Positions 59,268-64,000 of a stretch of 64,000 bases of DNA are shown here, one piece after another. Every line of letters starts with the position of its first letter. The stretch's first letter is position 1. The position numbers were made by a program, and so were the translations under genes. Source of the DNA: Pseudoxanthomonas sp. JBR18 (lineage in GTDB: Bacteria; Pseudomonadota; Gammaproteobacteria; Xanthomonadales; Xanthomonadaceae); assembly GCF_028198165.1 (NCBI RefSeq), contig NZ_CP116339.1, positions 4,409,001 through 4,473,000 of the forward strand, given 5' to 3'. The notes beneath the pieces were generated by a model. The model saw only the letters and a list, made by a program, of their open reading frames with translations. It had not been told where the DNA came from and did not search any database.

Positions 59268-59472
59268 TGTCTAAGCCGTAAAGCATGCCGAGCACCGAAG
59301 CGAAACAGTGCCGAAGAGTCTGAGCGAAGCGAGTTTGGGCGCCGCGCCCCGCTTCGCGAGTAGCACGGAGGACCGACGCATAGCGTCGAAGCGTCTCCGC
59401 TACGAGCCGCAGTTCCGCCTCCTTTTGCTAAGACAAAAGGAAGTCGCGCCCGCAGGGCGTGAAAGCTCTTGC
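59268..59472 (+). repeat. Degenerate tandem unit B
   Basis: About 205 bp beginning TGTCTAAGCCGTAAAGC, aligned to unit A at the same landmarks and diverging most in the middle. The equivalent hairpin at 59420-59443 has TCCTTTTG / CAAAAGGA. Confidence 0.75.
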
Positions 59473-59564
59473 TCCTGCCCTATCTCGAAAAACCCAATCC
59501 CCGAATGCAGAACGGGAAGCCCCAAGGCCTCCCGTCCCAGCAATCCATCAGGCGACAAGAAGGC

Positions 59565-60689
59565 CTACGCCCACCCCATCACCTCCAACCCCTTCAACAT
59601 CAGCCACGCAATGCCCCCCGCCGCCGGAATCGTCAGAATCCACGCCCACACGATGCGCTCGATCACGCTGACCTTCAGCGCCTTGGGATTCTTGGCATAG
59701 CCCACGCCCATGATCGCCGTGGAGATGCTGTGGGTGGTCGACACCGGCATGCCGAAGTGCGCCGCGGCGGTCAGGATGGTCGCCGAGCTGACCTCGGCAG
59801 CAAAGCCGTGGATCGGATGCAGCTTGACCATCTTGTGACCCAGCGTCTTGATGATTTTCCAGCCACCCGAAGCGGTGCCTGCCGCCATCACCACCGCGCA
59901 GGTCAGCACAATCCACAAGGCGACGTCGGCGCCACTGGCCGCCGGATCGGGATGCAGGAACGACAGCCACGACGGCAGGTCGTTCAACACCCCGCCCTGC
60001 TGGGCCCCGAACAGGGTCAGGGCGATGATGCCCATGGTCTTCTGCGCATCGTTGTGGCCGTGCGCGTAGCCCATGTAGGCGGCCGAGGCGATCTGCGCCT
60101 TGCCGAAGAACGCATTGACCCAGCGTGGCCGCGCCAGCCGGCGCAGCATGCCGCCGGCGCGACTCATGCCGGCGATGATCGCCCACAGCAGCAGCATCAT
60201 CAGCACGCCCAGGATGAAGCCGGCGATGGGCGAGGTGATCATCGGCACGAAGACCTTCCACAGCAGGCCCTTGTTCTTGAACCAGCTGCCGGCGTGCTGC
60301 GACCAGATCAACGCATCCCAGTTGTTGTGCGCGGCCGCCAGCGCCGCGCCGCACAACCCGCCGATCAGGGCATGGCTGGAAGAGGAAGGCAGGCCTTTCC
60401 ACCAGGTGATCAGGTTCCACACGATCCCGCCCAGCAGCGCGCACAGGATGACCTGGGAGCTGGCATCCACCACCTCAGTGTTGACGATGCCAGTGGCGAT
60501 GGTGGCGGCCACCGCGGTCCCAGTCAGCGCACCGATCAGGTTCATCACCGCGGCCAGAGCGACGGCCCAGCCCGGGGCTAGCACCTTGGTGGCCACCACC
60601 GTGGCGATGGAGTTGGCCGTGTCGTGGAAGCCGTTGATGAACTCGAAGACCAACGCGGCCAGGATCACCACCAGCACGAGCGTCAGCAT
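59565..60689 (-). CDS. pit: Low-affinity inorganic phosphate transporter, PiT family
   Basis: A metal-phosphate/proton symporter in the inner membrane. 374 residues with about ten membrane segments and the two PiT signature repeats: FINGFHDTANSIAT near the N-terminus and GYAHGHNDAQKTMG in the middle, plus PVSTTHSISTAIMGVGYAKN near the C-terminus. The start MLTLVLVVILAALVFEF at 60689 is preferred. It follows the DUF47 gene by 76 bp, its standard partner. Confidence 0.96.
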   Translation of the reverse strand: MLTLVLVVILAALVFEFINGFHDTANSIATVVATKVLAPGWAVALAAVMNLIGALTGTAVAATIATGIVNTEVVDASSQVILCALLGGIVWNLITWWKGLPSSSSHALIGGLCGAALAAAHNNWDALIWSQHAGSWFKNKGLLWKVFVPMITSPIAGFILGVLMMLLLWAIIAGMSRAGGMLRRLARPRWVNAFFGKAQIASAAYMGYAHGHNDAQKTMGIIALTLFGAQQGGVLNDLPSWLSFLHPDPAASGADVALWIVLTCAVVMAAGTASGGWKIIKTLGHKMVKLHPIHGFAAEVSSATILTAAAHFGMPVSTTHSISTAIMGVGYAKNPKALKVSVIERIVWAWILTIPAAGGIAWLMLKGLEVMGWA

Positions 60690-60765
60690 CGCGGCGCCTC
60701 CAGGGAGCACAGGACGCGACCCGGGAGACCCCGGCCGCAGGGGGAAAGGAGCTGCCACATGGCGA

Positions 60766-61392
60766 TCAGGAGTTCTTCAGCACGATCTGGTACACCACCG
60801 CGCCGGCTTCCTGGCAGCGGTCGATCGCCTTCTCCAGGATCTCGAAGAACTCCTTGAGCAGGAACATTTGCAGGCTGTCCAGCCGGCCCGAGTAGATGTC
60901 CCGGTACAGCTCCAGCATCAGCCGGTCGGCCTCGTTCTCCAGCGCGCGCAGCTTTTCGTAGAGCGAGGTGACCTGGTCCAGGTTCATCTTCGGCAGCACG
61001 GTGACCATCTGCTGGACCACGCCGGCGGCCTGCTCAAGCATCGCCGCGCGCGGGGCGAAGTCGATGTGCTCCAGGTGGGTCACCGCCAGCGAGTAGCGGT
61101 CGGCGAACTTCTCCACCTGCTTGGGGATCTTGTGCAGGGCCGACCCCAGCGCCTCGATGTCCTCGCGCTCGATCGGGGTGATGAAGCTGTCCACCAGCGC
61201 CTTGCCGATCTTGTCCGACGCCTGGCGCTCGCGCTGCCTGGCCAGCTTGAAGGCATCCAGCGCCGGCTGCCGGTTGGCGCCCTTCATCATGGTGTGCAGG
61301 GCCTTGGTGCTGTCGTGCGCGGCGTCGGCCGCCTCGTCGAGCAGGGTGTAGAACTGCTGGCCGGAGCCGAAGATGGTCTGCAGGGAAAACAT
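60766..61392 (-). CDS. DUF47/PhoU-like regulator of phosphate transport
   Basis: 208 residues, all-helical, with a PhoU-like domain (FAPRAAMLEQAAGVVQQMVT, YEKLRALENEADRLMLELYR, LKEFFEILEKAIDRCQEAG). DUF47 proteins are encoded with PiT transporters and are thought to modulate them. The start at 61392 (MFSLQTIFGSGQQFYTLLDE) gives the family N-terminus. A possible promoter lies 46-75 nt upstream. Confidence 0.92.
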   Translation of the reverse strand: MFSLQTIFGSGQQFYTLLDEAADAAHDSTKALHTMMKGANRQPALDAFKLARQRERQASDKIGKALVDSFITPIEREDIEALGSALHKIPKQVEKFADRYSLAVTHLEHIDFAPRAAMLEQAAGVVQQMVTVLPKMNLDQVTSLYEKLRALENEADRLMLELYRDIYSGRLDSLQMFLLKEFFEILEKAIDRCQEAGAVVYQIVLKNS

Positions 61393-61437
61393 GCGTCGGG
61401 GCACCTGTCGCCGGACGGGGCGACGTCGAAGCCGGCA

Positions 61438-61466
61438 ATTATGACGGTTTGATGACCCCTCGTCAC
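61438..61466 (-). promoter_or_regulatory. Possible promoter of the DUF47-pit operon
   Basis: On the minus strand, GTGACG (61466-61461) and CATAAT (61443-61438) are separated by 17 bp. Reasonable match to sigma-70; no Pho box of proper spacing was found. Confidence 0.4.
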
Positions 61467-61673
61467 AGTCTGATCGCCTGACACCCTTGCAAGCGCTTGA
61501 TTCACGTGAGGTTGCCCCACACTGGGTCCTTGACGCCCGCCTTTGCTAGACTCCTCCAGCGCCCTGAACGGGGCGCATCTTATGGACGACGACCCTTACC
61601 CCCCCGCGGCCCCCTCGCGCGCCGCCCTCGCCCGGATGACCTCCGCCCCCGCCACTGACCTGGAGGGCGCTTC

Positions 61674-62996
61674 GTGTTCGAGCTGTTGATCGTCGTTTTC
61701 CTGATCATCCTCAATGCCTTCTTCGCCCTGTCGGAGATGGCGCTGATGACCTCGCGCAAGCTGCGCCTGAAGCAGATGGCCATCGAGAGCCGCGGCGCGC
61801 GCGTGGCCCTGGCCCTGGCCGAGCATCCGGACAACCTGCTGTCGACCGTGCAGATCGGCATCACCCTGATCGGCGTCCTGGCCGGCGTGTTCGGCGGCGA
61901 CGCCATCGGCGCGATCATCGCCGGCTGGCTGGCGGGCTGGTTCCCTGGCGCGGAGCACTACACCGCGCCCATTGGCGTCGGCACCGCGGTCACCCTGATC
62001 ACGGCCGGCTCGGTGATCTTCGGCGAACTGATCCCCAAGCGTCTGGCCCTGACCAACGCCGAGAAGATCGCCGCCGTGGTGGCCATCCCGCTGGACTGGC
62101 TGTCGCGCTTCGCCCGCCCGGTGGTGGCCGTGCTCGGCGCGATCAACCGGGGCGTACTGCGTTTGTTGGGCATCAAGGACGACGCGCGCCATGCAGTGAC
62201 CGAGGAAGAGATCCGCATGCTGGTCAGCGAGAGCCACGAGCAGGGCGTGATCGACGACGACGAGCGCAACATGGTCAACCGCGTCCTGCGCCTGGGCGAC
62301 CGCACCGCCGACAGCCTGATGACGCCGCGCAAGCGCATCGTCTGGCTGGACGTGGCCGCCCCGTATGAGAACAACCTGCAGACCATGCGCCAGGCCCAGT
62401 ATTCGCGCTTCCCGGTGTTCCGCGAGAACGACCAGGACGTGGTGGGCGTGCTGGAGGTCAAGTCGCTGCTCGACCGCATCGCCGACCACTCGCCGGAGCT
62501 GTTCACCGAGCTGCGCGAACCGCTGTTCGTGTCCGAATCCACCCATGCGATGAAGCTGCTGGAGATCCTGCGCGAGGAGCAGCAGTCCCTGGCGCTGGTG
62601 GTGGACGAGTACGGCGAGATCCAGGGCATGGTGACCCTGGCTGACCTGATGAACGCGGTGATCGGCCGCTACCACCAGGCCGCCGAGAATCCCGATCCGG
62701 ACGCCCTGGTGGTCACCCGCGAGGACGGCTCGCTGCTGATCGATGGCTCGCTGTCCAACGACGACCTGCGCGAGCTGATGGGCGGCGTGCAGCTGCCCGG
62801 CGCGGACGAGCGCGACTACCACACCGCCGCGGGCATGGTGATCGAGCAGTTCGGTCGCATCCCGCATACCGGCGAGCACTTCGAGTGGGCCGGCTGGCGC
62901 ATCGAGGTGGTCGACCTGGACGGGGCGCGCGTGGACAAGCTGCTGCTGCAGAAACTGCAGGACGAAGACGATGACGATGACGACATCGTCGGGTGA
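61674..62996 (+). CDS. CNNM/CBS-domain membrane protein (CorC/HlyC family)
   Basis: 440 residues from a GTG at 61674 (GGAGG upstream). The N-terminal DUF21/CNNM membrane domain (about 1-140; FELLIVVFLIILNAFFALSE, GELIPKRLALTNAEK) is followed by a CBS pair (about 210-330; DSLMTPRKRIVWLDV, YSRFPVFREND, LALVVDEYGEIQGMVTLADL). A CorC_HlyC domain (about 350-430) ends the protein. Such proteins are implicated in magnesium or cobalt efflux and have also been called hemolysins. The C-terminal tail is strikingly acidic (EDDDDDDIVG) and is the stretch that overlaps exoD by 26 bp. Confidence 0.93.
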   Translation: MFELLIVVFLIILNAFFALSEMALMTSRKLRLKQMAIESRGARVALALAEHPDNLLSTVQIGITLIGVLAGVFGGDAIGAIIAGWLAGWFPGAEHYTAPIGVGTAVTLITAGSVIFGELIPKRLALTNAEKIAAVVAIPLDWLSRFARPVVAVLGAINRGVLRLLGIKDDARHAVTEEEIRMLVSESHEQGVIDDDERNMVNRVLRLGDRTADSLMTPRKRIVWLDVAAPYENNLQTMRQAQYSRFPVFRENDQDVVGVLEVKSLLDRIADHSPELFTELREPLFVSESTHAMKLLEILREEQQSLALVVDEYGEIQGMVTLADLMNAVIGRYHQAAENPDPDALVVTREDGSLLIDGSLSNDDLRELMGGVQLPGADERDYHTAAGMVIEQFGRIPHTGEHFEWAGWRIEVVDLDGARVDKLLLQKLQDEDDDDDDIVG

Positions 62997-63621
62997 CGGT
63001 TCGGCCCAATCCCACCACGCCGAGACCACCCGCAGCCTGCTCGATGACATGGCGCGTGGCGATCCGGCCGAGCGGCTGCGCCTGGTCGACCTGCTGGCCG
63101 ACCTGAAGCAGAGCGCTTTCGGGATGCTGCTGTTCATCGGCGTGCTGCCCTCCTTCATCCCCATTCCCGGCGTGGCCGGCGGCCTGAGCGGGCCGCTGGT
63201 GATGCTGGTGGGTGCGCAGCTGCTGCTGGGCCTGCGCAAGCCCTGGCTGCCGCGCTTCATCGCCATTCGCGGCCCCCAGCGCCAATCGGTCGTGCGCTTC
63301 CGCAACGCCCTGGCCAAGCCGCTGCGCTGGTTGGAGAAGGTCGTGCGCCCGCGGTGGGCGGGCATGCTGGACAGTCGTCTGGCGGGCGCGTTCACCGGCC
63401 TGCTGCTGCTGCTGCTCGGCGTGCTGCTGGCCTTGCCGATCCCCTTCACCAACTACCTGTTCGGCCTGTTGCTGCTGGTGTATGTGTTCGCCCTGCTCGA
63501 GCGCGACGGGATGCTGATGCTGGGCGCGTGGGTCCTGGGCGCGGCGGCGGTCGTGGTGTTCGGCGTCTCGCTCAAGGAGCTGGGCCAGGTCGCGCTGCAC
63601 TGGCTGCAAACCAGGATGTAG
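62971..63621 (+). CDS. ExoD family exopolysaccharide-synthesis-like membrane protein
   Basis: 216 residues. A polar N-terminus with LLDDMARGDPAERLRLVDLL precedes membrane segments including GMLLFIGVLPSFIPIPGVAG and TGLLLLLLGVLLALPIPFTN, the ExoD pattern with its P-x-x-I-P-I-P loop. In Rhizobium, exoD affects exopolysaccharide and nodule invasion; function elsewhere is unknown. It starts within the end of the CBS gene; an ATG two codons later is an alternative. Confidence 0.9.
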   Translation: MTMTTSSGDGSAQSHHAETTRSLLDDMARGDPAERLRLVDLLADLKQSAFGMLLFIGVLPSFIPIPGVAGGLSGPLVMLVGAQLLLGLRKPWLPRFIAIRGPQRQSVVRFRNALAKPLRWLEKVVRPRWAGMLDSRLAGAFTGLLLLLLGVLLALPIPFTNYLFGLLLLVYVFALLERDGMLMLGAWVLGAAAVVVFGVSLKELGQVALHWLQTRM

Positions 63622-63640
63622 CGCCGTCCCGGCGCGGCGG

Positions 63641-64000
63641 TTAGAGCAGCAGCTGAGCGAACTCGCTGTCGTTGAGCGGATAGCCCAGCCAGTAGCCCTG
63701 GGCCAGGTCGCAGCCGCGCTCGCGCAGCAGGTCGAACTGCCCCTGCTTCTCCACGCCTTCGGCGACCACCGCGATCCCCAGCGAGTGGGCCATGGCGATG
63801 ATCGCCGTGGTCAGGGCCAGGTCGTCGGGATTGCGCTGCAGGTCGGTGATGAAGCTGCGGTCGATCTTGACCCCGTCCACCGGCACCCGGCGCAGGTGGC
63901 TCAGGCCGGAAAAGCCTGTGCCGAAATCGTCCAGCCAGACCTTCACCCCGGCGCGGTGCAGCTTGGCCAGCATCAGGCTGGCGTGGGCCTCGTCGCCGAT
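63641..64000 (-). CDS. EAL-domain protein, C-terminal part (runs off window end)
   Basis: The last 119 codons of an EAL-type c-di-GMP phosphodiesterase. Motifs of the C-terminal half are intact: WLDDFGTGFSGLSHLRR, VDGVKIDRSFI, AIIAMAHSLGIAVVAEGVE and the closing GCDLAQGYWLGYPL. The EAL signature itself and any N-terminal sensor or GGDEF domain lie outside the window. Both the DDFGTG loop and the EGVE glutamate needed for catalysis are present. Confidence 0.94.
   Translation of the reverse strand: MGDEAHASLMLAKLHRAGVKVWLDDFGTGFSGLSHLRRVPVDGVKIDRSFITDLQRNPDDLALTTAIIAMAHSLGIAVVAEGVEKQGQFDLLRERGCDLAQGYWLGYPLNDSEFAQLLL

Larger units (their letters stand above)
58616..59564. other. 949-bp gene-free region rich in hairpins and degenerate repeats
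   Basis: No credible protein gene was found; the open frames run through palindromes and give low-complexity peptides. The left half holds at least five strong inverted repeats (listed separately), one of them terminator-like. The right half holds two degenerate copies of a roughly 210-bp unit. From memory, similar sequence (palindromic TTCTTTGC and TTTTTGGATGGGACA elements) recurs in intergenic regions of other Xanthomonadaceae, but this was not checked. Confidence 0.75.

Noticed and set aside
61393..61500. Pho box upstream of the DUF47-pit operon
   Set aside because: Two TGTCA-like half sites are present, but about 16 bp apart, not the 11 bp of a real Pho box.
61596..63452. 618-codon minus-strand frame opposite the CBS and exoD genes
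   Set aside because: Mirror of two well-recognised genes, with Gln/His-rich low-complexity sequence.

Overview
The window is high-GC chromosomal DNA from a gammaproteobacterium of the Xanthomonadaceae (Lysobacteraceae). Evidence is gene content and order: map/rpsB-tsf, leuS-lptE-holA-nadD-rsfS-rlmH, maf-rng-yhdP-tldD beside darP/tldE, an Oar-like TonB-dependent receptor, an alpha-amino acid ester hydrolase and tandem M13 lipoprotein peptidases. A Pseudoxanthomonas/Stenotrophomonas/Xanthomonas relative fits; genus cannot be fixed by reading alone. No rRNA, tRNA, CRISPR array, integrase or transposase gene was found.

Layout. 0-3.1 kb: 5' part of map, then an 800-bp gap holding the decayed 3' end of a spore-coat-U/Csu-type pilin gene and a signal-peptide-only ORF, then rpsB (TATAAT promoter, structured leader) and tsf. 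3.1-9.2 kb: VOC protein, DUF805 protein, radA, ankyrin membrane protein, tilS, xseB-ispA. 9.2-17.2 kb: accessory genes (alpha-amino acid ester hydrolase, globin, GlxA-type regulator divergent from an SDR, coupled DUF1800/DUF1501 pair, DUF4870 protein). 17.3-26.9 kb: tldE, darP, tldD, yhdP, rng, maf, joining peptide processing, ribosome maturation, envelope lipid traffic and RNA turnover.

27.0-35.6 kb is the most unusual part. A SIMPL-domain gene is followed by a block holding an Oar-like TonB-dependent receptor and two overlapping TPR-sulfotransferase genes. A second, displaced copy of the last 109 bp of the SIMPL gene (3 mismatches) lies at the far side, just before a tonB-like gene. The block therefore sits between direct repeats and looks inserted, and its genes look less GC-biased than their neighbours. 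A receptor plus two putative sulfotransferases suggests a surface or secreted-protein sulfation/transport module, which is an inference.

35.6-43.5 kb: leuS-lptE-holA-nadD-rsfS-rlmH on the minus strand, a DUF998 protein, CnoX and a REP-like inverted pair. 43.6-50.5 kb: thioesterase-like protein, unknown membrane-anchored protein, DUF502 protein overlapping a queuosine-precursor transporter, FAD oxidoreductase, and a CHASE2 protein with a degenerate GGDEF domain. 50.6-57.4 kb: three M13 metallopeptidases in tandem; the first two are lipoproteins with intact zinc motifs, the third has HELTR in place of HExxH. 57.4-64 kb: rhomboid protease, alkyltransferase-like protein, a gene-free 950-bp hairpin- and repeat-rich region, pit with its DUF47 partner, a CNNM/CBS protein overlapping exoD, and the 3' end of an EAL-domain gene.
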